Origin: Chitinophagales bacterium
Lineage (GTDB): Bacteria > Bacteroidota > Bacteroidia > Chitinophagales > Chitinophagaceae
Reading direction: 5' to 3'
NCBI GenBank assembly: GCA_015654695.1
Contig: JAATGJ010000100.1
Coordinates: 1 to 48,944, forward strand
Length of the DNA stretch: 48,944 bases
Part shown: in pieces, positions 1-7,418 of the stretch
Layout of the letters: the number at the start of each line of letters is the position of its first letter
Position numbering within the stretch: the stretch's first letter is position 1
Program-made: the position numbers and the translations under genes
The notes under the pieces: generated by a model
The model's input: only the letters and a program-made list of their open reading frames with translations
Database searches by the model: none
What the model was told of the DNA's origin: nothing

Positions 1-1948
1 AACCGGTGCCCGCATTGATTTGCTGTAAAATAGTTGACGCTCTTTTTTTATCTGAACTATAAACTGCAGCTGTTAATCCAAACTCAGTATCCTGCATCAG
101 TTGTATCGCTTCGGCGTCATCCTTTACTTTCATAATGCCAATGACAGGGCCGAATGATTCATCTTTCATTATACTCATGTTGTGGTTAACATTTACCAAC
201 ACAGTGGGTTCAAAGAAATATCCTGTACCCTTTAATTTTTTTCCACCGGTTAAAACCACTGCTCCTTTGCTTACTGCATCTGCCACCTGGTTTTCAAGTA
301 CCGTCAATTGTTCTTTCCGGCTCAATGGACCGATATAGACGCCCTGTTCTGTTGGAGGGCCCATCTTCCATGACTTTACTTCTTTTACAAACTCATCAAC
401 ATAACTATCATATACTTTCTCATGCACATAAATTCTTTCTACGGCACAACAACTCTGGCCATTATTATAAAATGCACCATCGGCTGTACCGGCAGCAACA
501 TCTTTTATGCTGGTTATGTCTTCAGCGACATACAAAGGGTCTTTGCCGCCTAATTCGCATTGACAAGGAACCATCTTCGGCGCTACTTTCTCATAAATAT
601 ATTTACCCGTTTTATATGAACCGGTAAAGAAGTAACCGTTAAAGGGAAGTTCCAGCAATAACTCACCAACAGCTTTTGCGCCAACAGCAACATGAAAAGC
701 ATTCGAGGATACACCAGCTTCTTTCAGCAACTTCTCAATTGCTAATCCTGTAAGCATAGCATACTCCGAAGGTTTATACATGACCGTATTACCGGCAAGC
801 AATGCGGGCACAAAAACATTTATGCCAACGAGATAAGGATAGTTCCATGCAGAAATATTGCAAACTACACCTAGTGGTTCATAACTGATTCTTTCCTCCA
901 TGCCATTGTTATTACTCATTATCTCATCGGACAAATATTTTTCAGCATTATCTGTCAGCCATTGTATCCTTGCCCTGGCGCCATTTATCTCATTACGTGA
1001 TTGCTGCAATGGTTTCCCTACTTCTGCTGTAAGCGTTGCAGCGAGCTCTTCGGTATTCTTTTCTAAAAGGGCGGCAAATCTCTTAAGCACCTGCACTCTT
1101 TTTTCAATCGGCTCCTGCCGCCAGGCTGTTTGTTCAGTGTGTAACAATTCAAATTTCTTTTGAAGACTTTCATTGGTGTCTTCATTTAATGCTGTAATTA
1201 TTTCTTCAGTGGCGGGATTGTTAACTGAAAGTTTCTTCATAGTTGTTTCCCTTAATGATGAAAGGAATTTTTTTTTGAGATTCTCAGAAAATGGATTTCC
1301 TTCTTTGCCTTTTATTCTTTCAGGGTGCCATTGCACACAAAGCATAAAAGCCTTATTAGTCTTGTCTTTAAACTCAAGTCCTTCAATGATCTTTTCTTCA
1401 TCATCATCGTAAGCATTCACTTCCAGGTTTTCCCCAATGGCGTTGGGATCAATGGCCTGGTGATGTGCGCTGTTTACATGGCCTGAAAGAGAACCTGCAA
1501 TACTAAAAAGCAAGGTATCATCGCTGGTTATTATCGTATGCTCTTTGTCAGTATCTTCTTTACGATGTCTTTCATTGCCGTTGTCAAGATCCTGTATCAG
1601 CTTGCCGCCCTGCAATACGTTTATCAACTGCATACCCCTGCATATTCCAAGAACAGGTAATTGATGCAGCTGTGAATACCTGTATATTTTTTCTTCAAAG
1701 CAGTCACGTTCCGGTTGAAACAGATCGGGGCTGTTATCATAAATTGTTCCTCCATTATAAAAAGAGGGGTGTACATCCACGCCACCGGTCAGGATAAAGC
1801 CATCACATGTATAAATATCCCCTGTATTGTTTTTTTCAAATGAAAGCTCAACGAGTTCAAGGTCATTTGCCAGGTCCTGAGCGGTAAACCAGTTCCAGTA
1901 ATTCGGAAATAATGTCCTGGTAAAGCTAATACCGATCCTCTTCTTCAT
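1..1948 (-). CDS. Fused gamma-glutamyl hydrolase (PuuD-like, peptidase C26) and aldehyde dehydrogenase (PuuC-like), 3' end cut by window
   Basis: One open frame runs from ATG at 1948 off the left edge (649 residues seen). Residues 1-235 are a class I glutamine-amidotransferase-like hydrolase: nucleophile Cys103 in GICRGMQ and His208/Glu210 in HPE complete the triad. From Met237 an aldehyde dehydrogenase follows with almost no linker: Asn369 in SAWNYP, catalytic Glu465 in ELGGKDP and Cys500 in GQSCC. Roughly 40-60 C-terminal residues lie outside the window. I walked the reverse-strand codons through the hydrolase and the junction and found no stop. An AAGGGA precedes the internal ATG at 1240, so separate ALDH initiation is also possible. 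In the putrescine Puu pathway these are the two consecutive last steps (aldehyde to acid, then removal of glutamate). The gene starts 4 bases after the alcohol dehydrogenase stop, so the two are probably co-translated. The substrate is inferred from neighbours. Confidence 0.9.
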   Translation of the reverse strand, partial: MKKRIGISFTRTLFPNYWNWFTAQDLANDLELVELSFEKNNTGDIYTCDGFILTGGVDVHPSFYNGGTIYDNSPDLFQPERDCFEEKIYRYSQLHQLPVLGICRGMQLINVLQGGKLIQDLDNGNERHRKEDTDKEHTIITSDDTLLFSIAGSLSGHVNSAHHQAIDPNAIGENLEVNAYDDDEEKIIEGLEFKDKTNKAFMLCVQWHPERIKGKEGNPFSENLKKKFLSSLRETTMKKLSVNNPATEEIITALNEDTNESLQKKFELLHTEQTAWRQEPIEKRVQVLKRFAALLEKNTEELAATLTAEVGKPLQQSRNEINGARARIQWLTDNAEKYLSDEIMSNNNGMEERISYEPLGVVCNISAWNYPYLVGINVFVPALLAGNTVMYKPSEYAMLTGLAIEKLLKEAGVSSNAFHVAVGAKAVGELLLELPFNGYFFTGSYKTGKYIYEKVAPKMVPCQCELGGKDPLYVAEDITSIKDVAAGTADGAFYNNGQSCCAVERIYVHEKVYDSYVDEFVKEVKSWKMGPPTEQGVYIGPLSRKEQLTVLENQVADAVSKGAVVLTGGKKLKGTGYFFEPTVLVNVNHNMSIMKDESFGPVIGIMKVKDDAEAIQLMQDTEFGLTAAVYSSDKKRASTILQQINAGTG

Positions 1949-1952
1949 AATA

Positions 1953-3101
1953 CTATATGGCTTTACTATAAAGGTTTTTGAAATCTTCGCGGGTGACGGG
2001 TTTCGGATTATTCGGGTGGGCGAAATCCGCTATGGCGAGGTCAGCTAATGTTTCAATATGTTCCTGTTTAACGCCGATGGCGCGCAGCTTGTGAGGTATG
2101 TTTATTGTTTCATTCAGATCAAACAAATACTTCACTACGGCTTCTCCTGTTTCTTCTTTTAATTCCAGTGTTCTGGCAATCCGTTGAAATTTATCTTCAA
2201 ACCCTTCGATATTAAATTCCATTCCATAAGGGATATTGACGGCATTGGCAAGGCCATGATGTGTATCAAGCAATGATGATAATGGATGTGCTAATGAGTG
2301 AACAACGCCCAGGCCTTTTTGAAAGGCAACGGCGCCCATTAATGAAGCGATCAGCATTTTACTTTTTGATTCGATGTCCGGTTTATTCACCGCCTTTTCT
2401 AATGACTGATGAATTAAACAAATACCTTCCAGGGCAATCCCTTCACACATCGGGTGCGGCATTTTCGCCAAAAAAGCTTCCATATTATGAGTTAACGCAT
2501 CCATTCCTGTAGCGGCCGTAATGAAAGGCGGCAGCTCCATCGTTAATAGCGGATCGGCAAAAACTATTTTCGCCAATAACTTAGGCGAGAAAAGAATTTT
2601 CTTTTGATGTGTTTCATCATCAGCAATGATGGCGCTTCTTCCCACCTCGCTTCCTGTGCCGGCTGTAGTGGGGATGGTGATAAAATGCGGCACATCGTTG
2701 GTGACATATATATCACCACCGACCAGGTCATCGTATTTGAAAAGATCTTCACGGTGATTTATTCTTAATACAATCGCTCTTGCTACATCCAGCGCAGCGC
2801 CACCGCCAATACCAATGATGGAGTCTCTTTTCGTGTTGTCATACACATCTGCACCTTTATATACATCTGACTTAACCGGGTTTTTATGTATGGCAGAAAA
2901 TGTTTCAACTGAAATGCTTTTCTGTTGAAGGTTATTAGTGATCGCTTTAAAAAAATCCAGTTGTGATACCGTTGGATCTGTAACGATCAATGGGCTGGAC
3001 AAATTATTTTGTTTAAGGTAATCACCCAGTTCTTTACTTGCCCCTGCTCCAAAACGGATGGTTGTTGGAAAATTATATTGATAAATTTTATCGAATGTCA
3101 T
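1953..3101 (-). CDS. Iron-type (group III) alcohol dehydrogenase
   Basis: This 382-residue protein has the full length of the Fe-ADH family. It shows the nucleotide-binding GIGGGAALD near residue 98, the PTTAGTGSE signature near 145, and metal ligands in TGMDALTH, the HSLAHPL histidines and THHGLANA. Enzymes of this family oxidise or reduce primary alcohols and aldehydes with NAD(P). It lies between the glutamine-synthetase-like gene (123 bases upstream, filled by palindromes) and the hydrolase-ALDH fusion (4 bases downstream). A neat inferred role is oxidation of the hydroxyl of gamma-glutamyl-ethanolamide to the aldehyde used by the ALDH half of the next gene. A purely reductive role, or another alcohol, cannot be excluded. 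Confidence 0.92.
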   Translation of the reverse strand: MTFDKIYQYNFPTTIRFGAGASKELGDYLKQNNLSSPLIVTDPTVSQLDFFKAITNNLQQKSISVETFSAIHKNPVKSDVYKGADVYDNTKRDSIIGIGGGAALDVARAIVLRINHREDLFKYDDLVGGDIYVTNDVPHFITIPTTAGTGSEVGRSAIIADDETHQKKILFSPKLLAKIVFADPLLTMELPPFITAATGMDALTHNMEAFLAKMPHPMCEGIALEGICLIHQSLEKAVNKPDIESKSKMLIASLMGAVAFQKGLGVVHSLAHPLSSLLDTHHGLANAVNIPYGMEFNIEGFEDKFQRIARTLELKEETGEAVVKYLFDLNETINIPHKLRAIGVKQEHIETLADLAIADFAHPNNPKPVTREDFKNLYSKAI

Positions 3102-3114
3102 TAAGAAATGTTTT

Positions 3115-3226
3115 GGGCTAAAGCCCGGTTGTTTTTATTCTCTTATCTCAGGGCTAAAGCCCTGAGCAAGTCATCCGCTAATTTGCTCCCATGATTTGCC
3201 CCCGGCTTTAGCCGGGGATGCAAATC
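3115..3226. repeat. Three palindromes with a GGCTTTAGCC core
   Basis: Three hairpins share the core gggctaaagccc or its slight variant: 3115-3126, 3147-3166 (ctcagggctaaagccctgag) and 3200-3217 (arms ccccggc and gccgggg around ttta). The third is extended by outer arms gatttgc (3193-3199) and gcaaatc (3220-3226) and reaches into the stop codon of the glutamine-synthetase-like gene. None is followed by a T-run in the direction of transcription, so they look more like REP-type elements or RNA-stability hairpins than terminators. Confidence 0.8.
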
Positions 3227-4583
3227 AAATGATCTCGAAATATCTTTTATATTCCCAGTCTGTCACTGCTTTCAAATGTTGCCGCCATTCCCATTCCCTT
3301 GTTTGAGTAAAATGTTCAACAAATGCAGAACCGAATAGTTCTTTGGCCACCTTCGATTGTTTCATTTGCTGTGTGGCTTCTATCAGGGTAGAAGGTAACA
3401 CTCCATGGGAATTGTCTTTGTAGCCATTTCCAACAGTAGCAGGTTGTTTAAATTTCAGTTTATTTTTTATTCCGTATAAACCTGCTGCGAGGCAGGCAGC
3501 CATCGCCAGGTAAGGATTGACATCCGATCCGATCACTCTTGTTTCCAAACGGCATGATTTACTGCTGCCGGATAAAATGCGCAATGCCACTGTCCGGTTA
3601 TCAAGTCCCCAGGTAAGCGTTGTTGGCGCCCATGCTCCTTCTACCAGTCTTTTATAACTATTAATAGTGGGAGCGAACATAGGAAGTATATGCGGCAAAC
3701 AATATAATTGACCAGCCACATAACTTTTCATCAGTTCGCTCATGTTCATTTTATCTTTTTCATCATAAAAAAGATTTTTCTTACCTGCCTTATCCCATAA
3801 ACTTTGATGAACATGTCCCCCGCAGCCAGGAAGGTTTTCATTGATCTTCGCCATAAAAGTAGCAATGATGCCGTGTTTGTAGGCTATTTCCTTTACGGCT
3901 GTTTTAAATAAAACTCCCCTGTCACCTGCTTCAAGAATGCCTGAGTGGGAGATAGCTGCTTCATAAGTGCCGGGGCCGGTCTCAGTATGTATTCCTTCCA
4001 GTGGCACATTAAATTTTTTCAGCCATTCAAAAAGATCAGTGAAATAAGGGTTCTCTAATGAACTGCGCAGAATGGAATAACCAAACATGCCAGGAGTAAG
4101 CGGAGTTAGGTTCCTGAACTGCTTATCATTCGCGGTTTGCGGTGTTTCAGCAAAATTGTACCATTCAAATTCCTGTGAAAAAACAGGGGAGTAGCCAGCC
4201 TTATTTGATTCATTCAATATTTTCTTCAGCAATTGTCTGGGACATACAGTGGAAGGATTTCCTTTTGCATCATTCAATTCTCCGAGAAAGAACGGCACAT
4301 CATTTTCCCAGGGAATTTTTCTGAATGTAGTAATATCTATTACAGCAGGGGTATCCGGGTAGCCTGTATGCCATCCTGTATATTGTACATTATCGTATGC
4401 TACATCTCCTGCATCCCAGCCGAATATGACATTGCAAACTCCCATACCGCTCTCTGCCACGGAAAGGAATTTTTCTGATGAAATGTATTTACCTCTTAAT
4501 ATCCCGTCAATATCCGTGAAGGCGATCTTCACCTTTCCCGAAGGATGGTCTTTTACATACTGGAGAATTTCTTTGGTAGTCAT
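3225..4583 (-). CDS. Glutamine synthetase-like gamma-glutamyl-amine ligase (PuuA/GlnA4-type)
   Basis: A 452-residue glutamine synthetase homologue with the beta-grasp N-domain (DIDGILRGKYIS, residues 23-34) and the catalytic domain: metal-binding Glu in TGPGTYEAA, His in GGHVHQS, and substrate and nucleotide residues in NSYKRL and CRLETR. True nitrogen-assimilating enzymes start differently; the DxxGxLRGK opening is typical of PuuA-type ligases that join glutamate to an amine with ATP. The adenylylation-loop Tyr motif of GlnA was not seen. With an ethanolamine-permease-like neighbour upstream and ADH, ALDH and hydrolase genes downstream, ethanolamine is the favoured acceptor, but putrescine or another amine is possible. 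Confidence 0.9.
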   Translation of the reverse strand: MTTKEILQYVKDHPSGKVKIAFTDIDGILRGKYISSEKFLSVAESGMGVCNVIFGWDAGDVAYDNVQYTGWHTGYPDTPAVIDITTFRKIPWENDVPFFLGELNDAKGNPSTVCPRQLLKKILNESNKAGYSPVFSQEFEWYNFAETPQTANDKQFRNLTPLTPGMFGYSILRSSLENPYFTDLFEWLKKFNVPLEGIHTETGPGTYEAAISHSGILEAGDRGVLFKTAVKEIAYKHGIIATFMAKINENLPGCGGHVHQSLWDKAGKKNLFYDEKDKMNMSELMKSYVAGQLYCLPHILPMFAPTINSYKRLVEGAWAPTTLTWGLDNRTVALRILSGSSKSCRLETRVIGSDVNPYLAMAACLAAGLYGIKNKLKFKQPATVGNGYKDNSHGVLPSTLIEATQQMKQSKVAKELFGSAFVEHFTQTREWEWRQHLKAVTDWEYKRYFEII

Positions 4584-4606
4584 AATGATACTTTAAAAAT
4601 CAGTGT

Positions 4607-4698
4607 TTCTTAGTGTATTCTTTGTGCTGGCTTTGTGCCTGCCTGCCGGTAGGCAGGGTCGTCGTGTTCCTTATTAATAACACAAAGTACACTAAGAA
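4607..4698. repeat. Nested inverted repeat between permease and ligase genes
   Basis: Outer arms ttcttagtgtattctttgtg (4607-4626) and cacaaagtacactaagaa (4681-4698) are inverted copies. Between them lies the palindrome cctgcctgccggtaggcagg (about 4638-4657). Such arms and palindromes are common dispersed repeats in Bacteroidota. This is a short, non-coding, MITE-like unit of about 92 bases inside the 158-base gap between permease and ligase. Confidence 0.7.
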
Positions 4699-4741
4699 CC
4701 ATGAAGGACGCAACGAAGTTTTTCAGCCTATAAAATACAAA

Positions 4742-6055
4742 TTATTTAGCGTGTTTTGGTTTAAAAAATTTTAAAGCGCCATAACATATACCCAATATTA
4801 AAAAATAAACTAACGCCAGCTTACCGTTATAGATTGTCATAGCCACAAAGGAAACCACCGCGATGGCCAATGCGATAACCGGGAATGCAGGATACAGCGG
4901 AACTTTAAAAGGCCGTTCAAGATTCGGCTCTTTTTTCCTGAGCTGCAACAATGCTATCATAGACACAATATACAATGTCAGTGCGCCGAATACGGAAATG
5001 GTGATGATCTCCGATGTCTTGCCTGTCAGCAAAGCGATAATGCCAATACCCATGTTCACTAATAATGCATTCGATGGTGTTTGGAACTTTGGATGGATCT
5101 TTCCAAGAAAAGCCGGGGCGAACTTTACTCTGCCGAATTCAAAACTCGATCTTCCTGCAGCCAGTATGATACCGTGAAAAGAAGCGACAAGACCAAACAA
5201 ACCTACCGTTATCAGCAAATGATACAACAGGTTATTACTCCCAACAATATGACCCAGCGCTAACGGCAGGGGGGAGTCGGAAGTAGTGCCGTCTGGTTTG
5301 TAAACAATCGCTTCCCATCCGGCTACACCAACAGAACTGATAAAGGTTAGTACACATAAAATAACTAATGTACCAATAGCAGAACCAAAACCAAACAATA
5401 TCGTCCGCCTTGGATTAATCGCTTCTTCGGCAACATTGGCTACACCTTCAATAGCCAGGAAAAACCATATTGCAAAGGGGATAGCGGCAAATATTCCCTG
5501 CCATCCATTCGGCAAAGCATTATGCTGCAGATTTTTTAATTCAAAATGCGGTAATGAAACGCCTGCGAATAACAATAATTCTCCCACTGCAAAGAGCGTA
5601 ATCACCAGTTCAAAAATAGCTGCGGCTTTTACACCATATATATTTAATGCAGTAAAAACAACATAACTGAAAATAGCGATAACAAGTATGGGAATAGTGG
5701 GAAAAAATAAATTGAAATAAGCGCCGATGGCGAAAGCAATGGCAGGTGGTGCGAAAATGAATTCTATATTCTGCGCCATACCAGCAACGAATCCCCAGTC
5801 TTTTCCCAATGCACGGTTGGCATAATCAAAGCCACCCCCGGCTTTGGGTATGGCACAGGCAAGCTCAGTATAACTGAAAGTGAAAGTGACATACATGATG
5901 ATGATAAAGAAAGTAGCAATGGCCAACCCAAGTGTTCCTCCTTTTTCCAGCCCGAGGTTCCAGCCAAAATACATACCGGAAATAACATAGCCTACTCCGA
6001 GTCCCCAGAGCATGAGTGGGGTAAGGGTGCGTTTTAGTTCGTTGGGTGCTGACAA
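4742..6055 (-). CDS. eat: APC-family amino acid/amine permease, ethanolamine permease-like
   Basis: A 437-residue, about 12-TM transporter of the amino acid-polyamine-organocation superfamily. Stretches such as GVGYVISGMYFGWN (21-34), EFIFAPPAIAFAIGAY, IFAAIPFAIWFFLAIEG and GLFGLVASFHGIILA follow my memory of the ethanolamine permease (EAT) subfamily closely. The start must be TTG at 6055: the frame hits a stop at 6065-6067 upstream with no ATG between, and the next ATG (residue 15) would cut into the conserved first helix. It is the first gene of the likely amine-use operon. Ethanolamine is the best substrate guess; a different amine or amino acid remains possible. Confidence 0.88.
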   Translation of the reverse strand: MSAPNELKRTLTPLMLWGLGVGYVISGMYFGWNLGLEKGGTLGLAIATFFIIIMYVTFTFSYTELACAIPKAGGGFDYANRALGKDWGFVAGMAQNIEFIFAPPAIAFAIGAYFNLFFPTIPILVIAIFSYVVFTALNIYGVKAAAIFELVITLFAVGELLLFAGVSLPHFELKNLQHNALPNGWQGIFAAIPFAIWFFLAIEGVANVAEEAINPRRTILFGFGSAIGTLVILCVLTFISSVGVAGWEAIVYKPDGTTSDSPLPLALGHIVGSNNLLYHLLITVGLFGLVASFHGIILAAGRSSFEFGRVKFAPAFLGKIHPKFQTPSNALLVNMGIGIIALLTGKTSEIITISVFGALTLYIVSMIALLQLRKKEPNLERPFKVPLYPAFPVIALAIAVVSFVAMTIYNGKLALVYFLILGICYGALKFFKPKHAK

Positions 6056-6133
6056 GGAAAGTATTTATTTGTAAATATCGGGGATTATTGCAATTATGAG
6101 CGGAAGGTCAATCGCCCCGCAGGAAAAATGTTC

Positions 6134-6163
6134 ATTGTTACTTTCCCCAATTCCCTATCTTTA
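6134..6163 (+). promoter_or_regulatory. Possible Bacteroidota promoter for the esterase
   Basis: TATCTTTA at 6156-6163 resembles the TANNTTTG -7 box, with ATTG at 6134-6137 about 18 bases upstream as a weak -33 box. Transcription would start near 6170, inside the longest open frame, which supports translation from the ATG at 6197. Confidence 0.35.
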
Positions 6164-6196
6164 AAAATACGATTGTATGATTCAAACTACAGCATT

Positions 6197-7063
6197 ATGA
6201 ACAAGTCATTACTTCTTATTATCACCGGGCTGATATGCCTGCCGTTGATCGCACTTTCACAAACAGGAAAAGTATTTGATAATCTCAGCATGACGAGCAA
6301 GATATTGAAGATGGAAAGAAAATATGCCGTCTATCTGCCACCGGATTATGAAAGCTCTGATCGCAGCTATCCAGTTTTGTACCTGTTGCATGGTGGCGGA
6401 GATGATCAGACAGGATGGGTACAATTTGGCGAAGTACTGCAGATCACTGATAATGCCATCCGCGACGGAAAAGCCACACCCATGGTGATCATAATGCCCG
6501 ATGCCAATACCGGCACAAGAGGATATTCCAACAATGCTACAGGCACCTGGCGTTACGAAGATTTTTTCTTTGAAGAACTGATGCCTTTTGTAGAGAAAAA
6601 GTACCGCATCAAAGCGGAAAAAAAATATCGCGCCATATCCGGGTTGTCCATGGGTGGCGATGGCACATTTACCTATACATTGCATCACCCGGAATTGTTC
6701 TCATCTGCCTGCCCGCTGAGCGCTGCTACAGGCCCGCTTACCTTAGCAGATGCAACAACCCGGCTTAAAAGAGATAATGCAACAATGGCGGATTCATTGA
6801 TTGAAAAATTTTATAAACGCCAGAGTGTGCTGGCTTTGATCACCGCTATGCCGGATAGTTTAAAAAAATCAGTGCGCTGGTATATTGATTGCGGCGATGA
6901 TGATTTTTTATATGAAGGAAATTCACTGGCTCATATCGCTATGCGGAAAAAAGAAATACCGCATGAGTTCCGCATCCGCAATGGCGGGCATAACTGGACA
7001 TACTGGCGTGAATCTTTACCAGTGGTGCTGGAATTTATTTCGCAGGCGTTTCACCAGTATTGA
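6197..7063 (+). CDS. Secreted esterase, esterase D/feruloyl esterase family (alpha/beta hydrolase)
   Basis: The chosen start gives a typical signal peptide (MNKS then a hydrophobic core to about residue 20, cleavage near SQT); the frame is open further upstream, to 6128, but that adds no export signal. The mature protein has the PF00756-type fold markers: YLLHGGGDD near 63-70, nucleophile Ser151 in GLSMGG, an acidic cluster GDDD near 232-235, and His264 in GGHNW. Members hydrolyse feruloyl, acetyl or other ester bonds on sugars. It is divergently placed from the amine operon and stands alone on this strand, so its substrate cannot be told from context. Confidence 0.9.
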   Translation: MNKSLLLIITGLICLPLIALSQTGKVFDNLSMTSKILKMERKYAVYLPPDYESSDRSYPVLYLLHGGGDDQTGWVQFGEVLQITDNAIRDGKATPMVIIMPDANTGTRGYSNNATGTWRYEDFFFEELMPFVEKKYRIKAEKKYRAISGLSMGGDGTFTYTLHHPELFSSACPLSAATGPLTLADATTRLKRDNATMADSLIEKFYKRQSVLALITAMPDSLKKSVRWYIDCGDDDFLYEGNSLAHIAMRKKEIPHEFRIRNGGHNWTYWRESLPVVLEFISQAFHQY

Positions 7064-7418
7064 TCTCTCTTTGCGGGGTACTGCTAATGATTCTTAAATT
7101 ATTTTACTCGTTATGGCAGGCTGAAGCAAACTCCCTGGCTGGTTTCTGTAACGATCAGCTTATCAGGCGCATTCTCTTGCTGATAATATAGTATAGTATA
7201 GTATGTGCAGTATGTATTGTTTTAAATTATGGTGCGGGGTACTAGCCCCGGCGGCATTTTCTTTGTTCTCCCGGTTCCCGGCTTTTCAAACAACAATTCA
7301 AACACCGATTTCATCAATTCATCCCTCATACTCTCAATTCACCTGCTGAAACTGGCATTTTGCAGGCCCATTAATTATATTTGAGTGATACAAACACACT
7401 CTATTGCCACGACCCGGG
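7064..7418 (+). other. Intergenic stretch with a short ATAGT tandem repeat
   Basis: No gene is seen in these 355 bases. A pentanucleotide tandem (atagt repeated three times, then a variant) covers about 7187-7205. The only other signal is the TATATTTG box near 7376, listed separately. Confidence 0.6.
7376..7383 (+). promoter_or_regulatory. TANNTTTG -7 box (TATATTTG)
   Basis: An exact TANNTTTG match 35 bases before the ATG of the propeller sensor gene. A TTTG at 7359-7362 is closer than the usual 19-21-base spacing, so the -33 box is uncertain. The same ATTATATTTGA string precedes the paralogous gene on the other strand (30893-30900), which makes chance less likely. Confidence 0.4.

Noticed and set aside
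3115-3226. CRISPR-like array from the three palindromes
   Set aside because: Only three units, unequal spacing, no spacers of constant length, and no cas genes.
1-6055. Reading the operon as a standard putrescine (Puu) pathway
   Set aside because: No PuuB oxidase or PuuE transaminase is in the window, and the extra ADH and the ethanolamine-type permease fit ethanolamine better; genes left of the window could still change this.
7187-7205. ATAGT tandem as a phase-variable promoter
   Set aside because: Only three or so copies, and more than 150 bases from any promoter-like box, so switching is not supported.
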